In this document: piece by piece, positions 1-6,496 of the stretch
How the letters are laid out: every line of letters begins with the position of its first letter
How positions within the stretch are numbered: position 1 is the first letter of the stretch
NCBI GenBank assembly: GCA_943328365.2
Contig: CALPZT020000001.1
Coordinates: forward strand, 1-33,126
Source: Bifidobacterium breve
Lineage (GTDB): Bacteria > Actinomycetota > Actinomycetes > S36-B12
Length of the DNA stretch: 33,126 bases
Direction of reading: 5' to 3'
The notes under the pieces: model-generated
What the model was told of the DNA's origin: nothing
Database searches by the model: none
The model's input: the letters and a program-made list of their open reading frames with translations, nothing else
Program-made: the position numbers and the translations under genes

Positions 1-33
1 AAGAAGGCGACTGCCCGCTAGTCAGGCTTGATG

Positions 34-75
34 GACGAAGGGGCCCTCGATCATCTGATCGGGGGTCCCTTCGTC
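34..75. terminator. Long perfect-type hairpin, probable terminator of an upstream gene
   Basis: Positions 34-46 pair with 63-75 (13 pairs, one G-U), and the stem continues through a T-G wobble and 48-52 with 57-61 to an ATCT loop. This gives about 19 stacked pairs. In one forward frame a coding tail could end at the TAG at 19-21, so the hairpin would lie just behind a gene off the left edge. There is no T-run after the stem, which is common for actinobacterial terminators. It could instead be a palindromic repeat element. Confidence 0.45.
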
Positions 76-128
76 ATTGACGAACATTGTGACTGTGCCG
101 TCATGCGTCGGTCGAGTACGGCGTGCGG

Positions 129-134
129 TACCGT
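129..134 (+). promoter_or_regulatory. -10 box of a leaderless promoter (VOC gene)
   Basis: TACCGT fits the actinobacterial -10 pattern TANNNT and is followed by exactly six bases and then the ATG at 141. No Shine-Dalgarno sequence precedes that ATG, so transcription probably starts at the A of the start codon. No clear -35 is visible. Confidence 0.5.
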
Positions 135-140
135 CCGCGA

Positions 141-689
141 ATGCGAGCGCCCCTCATTCGGTATCCGATCGTTCAGCACGCATTCGTCGTCGCCGATCTC
201 GATGACGCCATTCGCCACTGGATCGAGGTGATGGGTGCCGGTCCGTTCTTCGTGAGCAGGAACCACGTGGGTCGCGATCTCACCTACCGGGGCGAGCCGA
301 GCCAGACGCCTGTCCATTACGCCTTCGGGCAGTCCGGCCCCACCCAGGTGCAACTCATTGCCCAGGATGACCCGGGGCCGTCCATCTATCGCGATATGTT
401 CCCGGCCGGAGAGTCGGGCCTGCACCATGTCGCCTGCCTCGTGCCCGCGCAGGAGATGCCGGCTGAAGTGGCTCGATTCGAGGCGGCAGGGTTTTCGGTG
501 GCGTGCTCGCTCACCTCGTACGTCCCGGTTGCATACTTCGACTGCCGTGAGGCCCTCGGCTGCTTCGTCGAGCTGCACGGGCTCAATGACGAGGTTGCGG
601 GCATCTTCGAGACCTTCCGCGTGGCCCACGAGGATTGGGACGGTGTGACAGATCCGGTGCGGGTCCGATCGAAGTCATCGTCACGATAG
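141..689 (+). CDS. VOC-family (glyoxalase/dioxygenase fold) protein
   Basis: This 182-residue protein has the vicinal oxygen chelate layout. A first module opens with PIVQHAFVVADLDDAIRHW, with a probable metal ligand His at residue 13. A second module has SGLHHVACLV, and CFVELHG supplies the acidic ligand near the end. Known VOC proteins with this His/His/Glu pattern include methylmalonyl-CoA epimerases, glyoxalases and extradiol dioxygenases, and the substrate cannot be told here. The ATG at 141 is preferred over the in-frame GTG at 123 because a TANNNT box sits six bases before it. The last codons and the stop lie in the first unit of a tandem repeat, so the C-terminal SSSR is repeat-derived. 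The gene precedes an SDR and a SnoaL-like gene on the same strand, which suggests one catabolic unit. Confidence 0.8.
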   Translation: MRAPLIRYPIVQHAFVVADLDDAIRHWIEVMGAGPFFVSRNHVGRDLTYRGEPSQTPVHYAFGQSGPTQVQLIAQDDPGPSIYRDMFPAGESGLHHVACLVPAQEMPAEVARFEAAGFSVACSLTSYVPVAYFDCREALGCFVELHGLNDEVAGIFETFRVAHEDWDGVTDPVRVRSKSSSR

Positions 690-757
690 AAGTCATCGTC
701 ACGATAGAAGTCATCGTCACGACGAAGTCCTCGTCACGAAGAAGTCCTCGTCACGAG
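671..757. repeat. Five tandem 17-18-bp repeats with palindromic core
   Basis: Units start at 671, 689, 707, 724 and 741. Each reads GAAGTCMTCGTCACGA plus one or two bases. Each contains the 9-bp palindrome TCGTCACGA (678-686, 696-704, 714-722, 731-739, 748-756). Units 1-3 carry A and units 4-5 carry C at the variable position. The array starts inside the VOC gene, supplies its stop codon and ends 80 bp before the SDR gene. It may be a slippage product or an operator array. Confidence 0.9.
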
Positions 758-837
758 AATCGAGCAGCCTGAGCGTTGCGGATCTCAGTAGCGAGACTTC
801 TCCACCAGAAACTATTCATCCCGCGGAGGAGCCAGTC

Positions 838-1656
838 ATGCCGGAGCATCAATCCATCCCGGGATTGCCCGAGAGCGGGCAGCGAAAGGTGGCTATCGTC
901 ACGGGGGCTGCGACCGGCATCGGGCGCGCGGCGAGTGAGTTGTTCGCGAAACGCGGCTACCACGTTGTCGCCGTCGACCTGTCAGCGGACGCACTCGTAT
1001 GGACGAGCGAAAACGATGCCATTCGCCCACTCGTCGGCGACGTGAGCGATGACGAGCTGGGCCGGCGCATGGTGGCGACGGCTCTCGATGAATTCGGCGG
1101 ACTCGACACGGTGGTGCTCAATGCGGGGATTGCCCGGCGAACTGACTGGGAGTCGGATGAGGCCATGGAGACCTTCGACCGCATCATGGCCGTGAATGTG
1201 AGAGGCGTCGTCTCCGGGATTCGGCACGCGGCTCCAGCCATGGCCGCGCGCGGAGGCGGCGCGATCGTGGCGGTGGCGTCGACTTCAGGGGTCGGGGGCG
1301 ATCCGGAACGCTGGGCCTACAACGCATCGAAGGCCGCGGTCATCAACCTCGTCAAGGCTGCTGCGCTCGACTTCGGCGCCCAAGGCGTCCGGGTGAACGC
1401 TGCTGCCCCCGGCCCGACGCTCACCTCGATCCTTCAGGGAGGATCGGCATCGCAGGAGCACCTCGAGGCCCTGCGTCGACCGATCCCGCTCCAGCGCATG
1501 GCCCGCCCGGATGAGCAGGCAGAGGTCATCTGGTTCCTTGGAACTCCGGCGTCGAGTTTCGTGACGGGGGCGACGGTGATGTGCGACGGAGGCATCACCG
1601 CGAATGCCGGCATCTTCCTGCCGCAGTCCGTACCACTGTCAGACGTGCACCACTAA
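838..1656 (+). CDS. SDR-family NAD(P)-dependent oxidoreductase
   Basis: A classical short-chain dehydrogenase/reductase of 272 residues. The Rossmann motif TGAATGIG is at residues 22-29, and NAG at 95-97. The catalytic set is N120, S148, Y161 and K165 (YNASK). D47 at the end of the second beta strand points to NAD(H) rather than NADP(H). The C-terminal FVTGATVMCDGG is typical of the family. A strong ribosome-binding site, GGAGGAG, lies a few bases before the ATG. The SnoaL-like gene follows after 15 bp, so the two are probably cotranscribed. By family it oxidises an alcohol or reduces a ketone, probably on a cyclic or acyl substrate given the neighbouring ketosteroid-dehydrogenase-like flavoprotein. 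The substrate is unknown. Confidence 0.9.
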   Translation: MPEHQSIPGLPESGQRKVAIVTGAATGIGRAASELFAKRGYHVVAVDLSADALVWTSENDAIRPLVGDVSDDELGRRMVATALDEFGGLDTVVLNAGIARRTDWESDEAMETFDRIMAVNVRGVVSGIRHAAPAMAARGGGAIVAVASTSGVGGDPERWAYNASKAAVINLVKAAALDFGAQGVRVNAAAPGPTLTSILQGGSASQEHLEALRRPIPLQRMARPDEQAEVIWFLGTPASSFVTGATVMCDGGITANAGIFLPQSVPLSDVHH

Positions 1657-1671
1657 TGAAAGGTTCACCAC

Positions 1672-2172
1672 ATGCGCGTTGATCCCGAAGAGCTTGCCGA
1701 CCGTGAGGCTATCCGTGAGGTGGCCTACCGGTATGCCCGCGGCGTTGACCGTCTCGATGCCGAGATCATGCGGTCGGCCTACTGGCCAGAGGCAACCGAT
1801 GATCATGGCCGATTCTCGGGCAATGGCTGGGAGTTCGTCGACCGGGTGATGGCGACCCACGGTCGCTGGCGAGCGACGATGCACTGCAACATGAATCACA
1901 GCATTGAGTTCGACGCCGGCGCACTGACGGCCCGGGGTGAAATCTCGAATCTCACCTACCTGCTGCCAGATGACGACGGCCCGTGGTCGCTCTGGATCGG
2001 CCGCTACCTCGACCGCTACGAGAAGCGCGGCGATCACTGGCGCATCATCCACCGGGTGTGCGTCCATGAGGGCACCACGACGCTGCCGAGTGCTCCGATG
2101 GCCATGGACCCGTCGGTTTTCAGGCAGGGATCATTCGACAGGCCCGCTCAAGGGCGCGTGCTCGGACCCTGA
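1672..2172 (+). CDS. SnoaL-like (NTF2-fold) protein
   Basis: This 166-residue protein resembles the SnoaL-like, nuclear transport factor 2 fold family. The N-terminal helix DREAIREVAYRYARGVDR is followed by AYWPEATDDHGRF and a C-terminal half ending in DHWRIIHRVCVHEG, the usual closing strand. Members act as small hydratases, isomerases, cyclases or dioxygenase beta-like subunits in steroid, polyketide and aromatic metabolism. Active-site acid/base residues could be the DDH cluster, but this is inference. The SD is a modest AAAGG. The 3' end overlaps the convergent flavoprotein gene by 42 bp, so the two C-termini are encoded on opposite strands of the same DNA. Confidence 0.8.
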   Translation: MRVDPEELADREAIREVAYRYARGVDRLDAEIMRSAYWPEATDDHGRFSGNGWEFVDRVMATHGRWRATMHCNMNHSIEFDAGALTARGEISNLTYLLPDDDGPWSLWIGRYLDRYEKRGDHWRIIHRVCVHEGTTTLPSAPMAMDPSVFRQGSFDRPAQGRVLGP

Positions 2173-3837
2173 ATCAGCGTGCGCCGCCGCGAGCCCGGCT
2201 GCGCGGCCGAACACGATGATCGGCCCAAGAGTGCCACCCGCTCCGCCGTAGGCGAGGGCAGTGGGAGCCGCGGCCGCATTGCCGGCTGCGAAGAGGCCTG
2301 GAATCGGGGTGCCCGAGGTATCGAGGACGCGACCGTGCGCGTCAGTGCGCGGACCGCCGCTCGTGCCGAGGGTGCCCGCATGCACTTCGACGGCGAAGAA
2401 CGGCGCCTCGTCGATGCGACCGAGCGTCGATGCGAGTTCGCCGCGATGCCTTCCGTCGCCGCTCCATCGGTCATAGGCGCTTCGGCCCCGGCCGAAGTGG
2501 GCATCATCGCCCGCGTCGACGAAGGCGTTCCACCTGTTCACGGTCTCGGTGAGGTTCGTAGCGTCGATCCCGAGCTCGCCGGCGAGGTCGGCGAGGGTGT
2601 CGGCTCGGGCGATCCACGGGGCAATCGGAGCGCCGGCTGGGGTGCCGAATGAGCCGAAGGTGCGGGCATTGCGTCCGTCGAAGACCAGCCAGCAGGGCAG
2701 GTTCGAGTAGCCGAAATCCGCGGGGTCGAGGTGATGGAAGGCGCCGCCGAGCGCGTTGTAGTTCGCGGCCTCATTCGCGAACCGGAGCCCGGCCCGGTTC
2801 ACCATGATCGAACCGGGCAGGGTGCGCTCCCGGTTGAGCAGCGTGGCGCGGGGCCGGCCGAAAGCCTCGTCGCCCGGCACTCGCACGGTCGGCGCCCACC
2901 ACGCCTGAGGCATATTCGCCAGGCTCGCGCCGGCACGCATGGCCATGACGAGCCCGTCGCCCTCATTGGACGGCACCGATGCTGGCGCGGTCATCGGCCC
3001 GCGGAGGAACGCGGTCACAAGGTCTGGATTCCACTCGAAGCCCCCGGTGGCGATGATGACCCCGCGGCGGGCGCGGACGAGTTGCACCGCGTCCGGCTGA
3101 TCGGCGGTCTCGTGTGCGATCCGCACGCCGCACACCCGTCCATCCTCGATGACGAGTTCGGTGGCCCTGGCCTTGAGCACCGGCTCGACACCGGCGGCGA
3201 GCAGTGCAGCGAGCAGCGGCCCGACAAGCGCGGCGCCGCAGCCCCGCAGGTCGTGCTCCTCGCGGTGGGCGAGGGTCTCGTCGTCGAGGAATCCGGTGCC
3301 GCCGCCGATCGTCGTGTCGGTGATGCGCAGTCGGACGCTTCGGCGGCTCGCAGCAACGAGGGAAGCCCACGGACCGAGCCTGTGGTAGCTGAACAACCCC
3401 GGATCGAGGGACCGGCCGCCCTCGGGTCGCCCGCCCGGATGCTCGGGGTGGTAGTCGGGGTATCCGAGGATCGCCGTGAACTGCAGATCGGTGACCTGCT
3501 CGAGCCACTCCACGGTGCCCCGGGCCCCGTCCACGAATGCACGGGCGAGCTCGGGATCCATCTGCCCGAGCGAGAGCGAGTCGAGGTAGCGCAGGGCCTC
3601 CTCGCGCGAGTCGGCGATGCCCGCCTCGTCCATGTGATGATTCATGGGTACCCAGCACACGCCGCCCGAGATCGCAGTGGCACCGCCGAGGAGACCAGCC
3701 CGTTCGAACATCGCGACCGTCGCTCCGGCGTCGGACGCCGCGAGCGCCGCGACGAGGCCCGCGGCACCGCTGCCGAGGACGATGACATCGACCTCGTCTG
3801 CGGGTGGTTCAGTCGTGAGACGTTGGGGAGAGGACAT
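2131..3837 (-). CDS. FAD-dependent oxidoreductase, 3-ketosteroid 1-dehydrogenase-like
   Basis: A 568-residue flavoprotein of the fumarate reductase/3-ketosteroid dehydrogenase family. The FAD Rossmann motif GSGAAG is at residues 22-27, followed by ERAGLLGGATAISGG. Mid-protein RGVIIATGGFEWN and the C-terminal GLFAAGNAAA are typical FAD-binding blocks. YGGAGGTLGP near residue 530 matches the YPGAGxTLGP motif of ketosteroid dehydrogenases; Y530 and G534 keep the spacing of the catalytic Tyr/Gly pair (Y487 and G491 in the Rhodococcus enzyme). It probably dehydrogenates a cyclic ketone at the 1,2-position, but the substrate may be non-steroidal. The ATG follows a TAGGTT box by six bases, indicating a leaderless mRNA. 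It is convergent with the SDR/SnoaL genes and lies downstream of cofC on the same strand. Confidence 0.85.
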   Translation of the reverse strand: MSSPQRLTTEPPADEVDVIVLGSGAAGLVAALAASDAGATVAMFERAGLLGGATAISGGVCWVPMNHHMDEAGIADSREEALRYLDSLSLGQMDPELARAFVDGARGTVEWLEQVTDLQFTAILGYPDYHPEHPGGRPEGGRSLDPGLFSYHRLGPWASLVAASRRSVRLRITDTTIGGGTGFLDDETLAHREEHDLRGCGAALVGPLLAALLAAGVEPVLKARATELVIEDGRVCGVRIAHETADQPDAVQLVRARRGVIIATGGFEWNPDLVTAFLRGPMTAPASVPSNEGDGLVMAMRAGASLANMPQAWWAPTVRVPGDEAFGRPRATLLNRERTLPGSIMVNRAGLRFANEAANYNALGGAFHHLDPADFGYSNLPCWLVFDGRNARTFGSFGTPAGAPIAPWIARADTLADLAGELGIDATNLTETVNRWNAFVDAGDDAHFGRGRSAYDRWSGDGRHRGELASTLGRIDEAPFFAVEVHAGTLGTSGGPRTDAHGRVLDTSGTPIPGLFAAGNAAAAPTALAYGGAGGTLGPIIVFGRAAGLAAAHADSGSEHAPLSGPVE

Positions 3838-3843
3838 AGCAGG

Positions 3844-3849
3844 AACCTA
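3844..3849 (-). promoter_or_regulatory. -10 box of a leaderless promoter (flavoprotein gene)
   Basis: On the minus strand TAGGTT is followed by six bases and the ATG at 3837. No separate ribosome-binding site is visible. The identical hexamer and spacing occur in front of the acyltransferase gene at 4761. This suggests the flavoprotein gene has its own promoter despite lying downstream of cofC. Confidence 0.6.
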
Positions 3850-3862
3850 GTGGCGGCGTGAT

Positions 3863-4051
3863 CTACGACGGGAGGGAGATCGCGATCGGGGCACCCTCGG
3901 ATGTGGCGACCGCGAGTCGTTGTCCGACCCGCAGGAGCCGAAAGGGCGAGGCGTCGACGATCGACTTGGGGATGGTGGTGAACAAGCCGTCATCGCCCAC
4001 GACGATGACATCGCCGTTCGGGGCGGTGGAGCGCACGGTCGCCGGAATCAT
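3863..4051 (-). CDS. Small OB/cold-shock-like protein coupled to cofC
   Basis: A 62-residue protein beginning MIPATVRST. Its ATG overlaps the cofC stop in an ATGA tetranucleotide, a classic translational coupling, so this start is preferred over the upstream in-frame one. The sequence alternates short beta-like stretches (ATVRST, GDVIVVGDDG, LFTTIPKSIV, RLLRVGQRLAV). It resembles from memory small cold-shock-domain-like proteins encoded beside cofC in other actinobacteria, which share a 'GLRLLRPGQRV' block. The RNP aromatic motifs of true CspA proteins are not evident, so nucleic-acid binding is uncertain. Function is unknown. Confidence 0.65.
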   Translation of the reverse strand: MIPATVRSTAPNGDVIVVGDDGLFTTIPKSIVDASPFRLLRVGQRLAVATSEGAPIAISLPS

Positions 4052-4689
4052 CCGGGAACCCGACCGGAGAGGACAGCCTCGGTGGCGGGCCCGACGCCGA
4101 TACGTCGTGCATCCCACAGGTCTACCTGCGTGTCGACATCTCGGCGGGCCCGGGCGAGGAGTCTTCGGGTGTCGACGTCGGAGTCGAGGCCGAGATCGAC
4201 GTACCCGATTTGCGCGTGCCGTGCCCTCGACCGCTCGCCGAAGGCTGGCGAACTGGTGCCCGCTGCCCGGTCCATCAGCATGGTCGTGCCGATTCCCTGC
4301 GCATCACTCACGAACGACTGCCGATGCTCCTGCGCGAGGGCGAGCACGAGGTCGATGCACGCGGGAGTGAGGCAGGGCAGGTCGCCGGCAATGATCGCGA
4401 CCGGCGAGACGGGGGGCACCTGCGCCGCACCGAAAGCGGCGGCCGGATTGAGCCCGCGGTGCGGGGATTCGGGCAGCCACCGTGCGGCAGTGGCCGCGAC
4501 GATGCCCCGGACTCGGTCGTCGTCCGTTACCACGATGACGTCGGATACGGCATGTGCGCCGTGAAGGGCAACGAGGACGTCCTGGAGGAACGACAGCGCA
4601 AGCTCGGGACGGGTCGGATCATCAGGGGGGAGGAGTCGGCTCTTGGCCTCTGGCAGGGACTTCACGGGCACGACGGCTGTCCACTGCAT
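4048..4689 (-). CDS. cofC: 2-phospho-L-lactate/phosphoenolpyruvate guanylyltransferase (F420 synthesis)
   Basis: A 213-residue protein of the CofC/FbiD family, which activates phosphoenolpyruvate or 2-phospho-L-lactate with GTP to supply the side chain of coenzyme F420. It has a nucleotidyltransferase A-like N-terminus, WTAVVPVKSLPEAKSRL, then VIVVTDDDRV and the metal/substrate motif AIIAGDLPCLTP. The start at ATG 4689 (MQWTAVVPVKSL) fits the family; in-frame starts at 4698 and 4728 would add unaligned residues. The gene diverges from the acyltransferase gene at 4761 and is coupled by ATGA to the following small gene. The other F420 genes (cofD, cofE, fbiC) are not in this window. Its presence implies an F420-using organism. 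Confidence 0.88.
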   Translation of the reverse strand: MQWTAVVPVKSLPEAKSRLLPPDDPTRPELALSFLQDVLVALHGAHAVSDVIVVTDDDRVRGIVAATAARWLPESPHRGLNPAAAFGAAQVPPVSPVAIIAGDLPCLTPACIDLVLALAQEHRQSFVSDAQGIGTTMLMDRAAGTSSPAFGERSRARHAQIGYVDLGLDSDVDTRRLLARARRDVDTQVDLWDARRIGVGPATEAVLSGRVPG

Positions 4690-4748
4690 GGTGCCCATCC
4701 AATCAAACGAGGTTTCCGCTCGAGCCACTCCACGGTGGGATCGAGCGA

Positions 4749-4754
4749 TAGGTT
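4749..4754 (+). promoter_or_regulatory. -10 box of a leaderless promoter (acyltransferase gene)
   Basis: TAGGTT is followed by six bases and then the ATG at 4761. There is no ribosome-binding site. The arrangement is identical to that of the flavoprotein gene at 3837 on the other strand. Confidence 0.6.
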
Positions 4755-4760
4755 TGCGAA

Positions 4761-5489
4761 ATGACCAGGACGAGGCGCGCGTGGCGGTTGGGCTGGGGCT
4801 TTCGCGTCGCTGTCTTCCTGCTCTGGCTGCCGATGCAATTGGTCACCAAGCGCGACTGGCAGGGCCTTGAGAATCTGGAGAATGATCCCGGGGGCATCAT
4901 CGTTGCCCCGAATCACACGTCCTGGTTCGACCCCCTTGTCGTGGCCCACATGCTGTGGAGCAGGGACCGGCCGCCGCGGTTCCTCGCGAAGGAATCGGTG
5001 TTCAGAGTGCCGATCATGGGACCGATCATCACGAGTGCGGGTCAGGTGAAGGTCTACCGCGAGACGGCCGAGGCGGTCGACGCAGTGCGCGATGCTGTAT
5101 CTGCGGTCGAGCGCGGCGAATGCATCGTCGTCTACCCGGAGGGCACGATCACTCGAGACCCGGGCCTTTGGCCGATGCAGGGCAAGACTGGCGCGGCGCG
5201 GATCGCCCTGGCCTCCGGCCGACCGCTCCTGCCCCTTGCCCAGTGGGGTGCGCAGGACGTCATGCCGCCCTATCGCAAGCAGCTTCGGCTCTTCCCGCGA
5301 AAGACGATGCACGTGCGCATCGGCGCCCCGGTCGATCTCAGTGATCTCGCGAGCCGGCCCCTTGATGCCGATACATTGCATATCGCGACCGATCGGCTCA
5401 TGGATGCCATGACCGGCCTCCTCGCCGATATCCGAGATGAATCCCCTCCCAAGGAGCGCATGGTGTTCGACCGGAATGGGACAGCATGA
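4761..5489 (+). CDS. 1-acyl-sn-glycerol-3-phosphate acyltransferase family protein
   Basis: A 242-residue PlsC-type acyltransferase. The catalytic HX4D motif is NHTSWFD, with H52 and D57. The later block YPEGT at 125-129 binds the phosphate of the acceptor, and GKTGAARIAL follows. A hydrophobic N-terminal stretch near residues 14-28 probably anchors it to the membrane. By family it transfers a fatty acyl group to lysophosphatidate to give phosphatidate; related enzymes acylate other lysolipids. It is the first gene of a pair with gpsA, whose ATG overlaps this stop codon. The pairing makes sense because gpsA provides the glycerol-3-phosphate backbone. The start is set by the TAGGTT box six bases upstream. 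Confidence 0.9.
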   Translation: MTRTRRAWRLGWGFRVAVFLLWLPMQLVTKRDWQGLENLENDPGGIIVAPNHTSWFDPLVVAHMLWSRDRPPRFLAKESVFRVPIMGPIITSAGQVKVYRETAEAVDAVRDAVSAVERGECIVVYPEGTITRDPGLWPMQGKTGAARIALASGRPLLPLAQWGAQDVMPPYRKQLRLFPRKTMHVRIGAPVDLSDLASRPLDADTLHIATDRLMDAMTGLLADIRDESPPKERMVFDRNGTA

Positions 5490-6496
5490 GCCGGGTGGCG
5501 ATCATGGGCAGCGGGTCGTGGGGCACAGCCTTTTCCATGGTGCTCGCTGATGCCGGAAGCTCGGTGACGATCCTGACTCGCGACGCCCGCATTGTTCGGC
5601 AGATCAATGAAGAGCATCGCAATGAGGCCTACCACCCAGGAATCGAGCTCCCGGGGTCGGTCGTAGCGACGACCGAGCCGGCGCGTGCCCTTGAAGCTGC
5701 CGACCTCGTCGTCCTCGCCGTACCGGCGCAGGTGCTGCGGGAGAATCTCGCGCAATGGGCAGGGATGCTCCCGGCGCGCAGCGTGCTCGTGAGCCTCATC
5801 AAGGGCATCGAACTGGAGACGATGAAGCGCATGAGCGAGGTGATCGCCGAGTCGACCGGCGTCGAGAGCCATCGGATTGCCGTCGTCTCCGGGCCAAATC
5901 TGGCCCGCGAGGTAGCAGAGCACCAGCCGACCGCGACCACGATCGCCTGTGATCGCGAGTCGAGCGCCCGACTTCTCGCTGATGCATGCACGACCGACTA
6001 CTTCCGGCCCTACTGGACGACCGATGTGGTCGGCACGGAGATCGGCGGCGCGGTGAAGAATGTCATTGCTCTCGCCAACGGGATGGCGGTCGGAATGGGC
6101 CTGGGCGAGAACTCCCAGGCCTCACTCATCACCCGAGGGCTCGCGGAAATGGCGCGGCTTGGGGTCGCGCTCGGTGCCGACCCCCTCACCTTCCAGGGCC
6201 TCGCCGGCGTCGGCGATCTCGTCGCGACCTGCCAGTCGCCGCTGTCGCGCAACCGGACCTTCGGGCTCAACCTTGGCCGGGGGCTCACGGTCGCCGAGAC
6301 GATCGAGTCGACAAAGCAGACATGCGAGGGCTACAAGAGCTGCGAGCCGATCCTGGCCCTAGCGCGCGCGCACGGTGTCGACATGCCGATCACCGAGCAG
6401 GTCGTCCAGGTGGTGCATCACGGTCGCTCACCGAAGTCGCTGGCAGCCGCATTCATGGCACGCGACACCAAGCGGGAGTCTGTCGCCGGCGGCTAG
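5486..6496 (+). CDS. gpsA: NAD(P)-dependent glycerol-3-phosphate dehydrogenase
   Basis: A full-length GpsA of 336 residues that reduces dihydroxyacetone phosphate to sn-glycerol-3-phosphate for phospholipid synthesis. The Rossmann motif GSGSWG is at residues 8-13. VSGPNLAREV and the catalytic-lysine block GGAVKNVIALANGM (Lys near residue 190) follow, then GLAGVGDLVATC and SRNRTFG in the C-terminal substrate domain. The ATG overlaps the acyltransferase stop as ATGA, so the two are translationally coupled. In mycobacteria and streptomycetes gpsA also sits beside ddl and cofC, as here. Nothing appears truncated. Confidence 0.96.
   Translation: MSRVAIMGSGSWGTAFSMVLADAGSSVTILTRDARIVRQINEEHRNEAYHPGIELPGSVVATTEPARALEAADLVVLAVPAQVLRENLAQWAGMLPARSVLVSLIKGIELETMKRMSEVIAESTGVESHRIAVVSGPNLAREVAEHQPTATTIACDRESSARLLADACTTDYFRPYWTTDVVGTEIGGAVKNVIALANGMAVGMGLGENSQASLITRGLAEMARLGVALGADPLTFQGLAGVGDLVATCQSPLSRNRTFGLNLGRGLTVAETIESTKQTCEGYKSCEPILALARAHGVDMPITEQVVQVVHHGRSPKSLAAAFMARDTKRESVAGG

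Noticed and set aside
22..153. Short reverse-strand frame ending VNDEGTPDQMIEGPFVHQA with plausible residue use
   Set aside because: It has no start with an SD, is only about 43 codons between stops, and most of its end lies in the long hairpin, whose symmetry explains the sequence better than coding.
51..629. Long open frame (192 codons) opposite the VOC gene
   Set aside because: It is antisense to a clear VOC domain, has no recognisable motifs and is typical of high-GC shadow frames.
671..757. Reading the five repeats as a CRISPR array
   Set aside because: The units are contiguous 17-18-mers with no unique spacers, and no cas genes are present.
2731..3861. 376-codon frame opposite the flavoprotein gene
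   Set aside because: The minus-strand flavoprotein has complete FAD and active-site motifs; the plus-strand frame has no family features and no SD.
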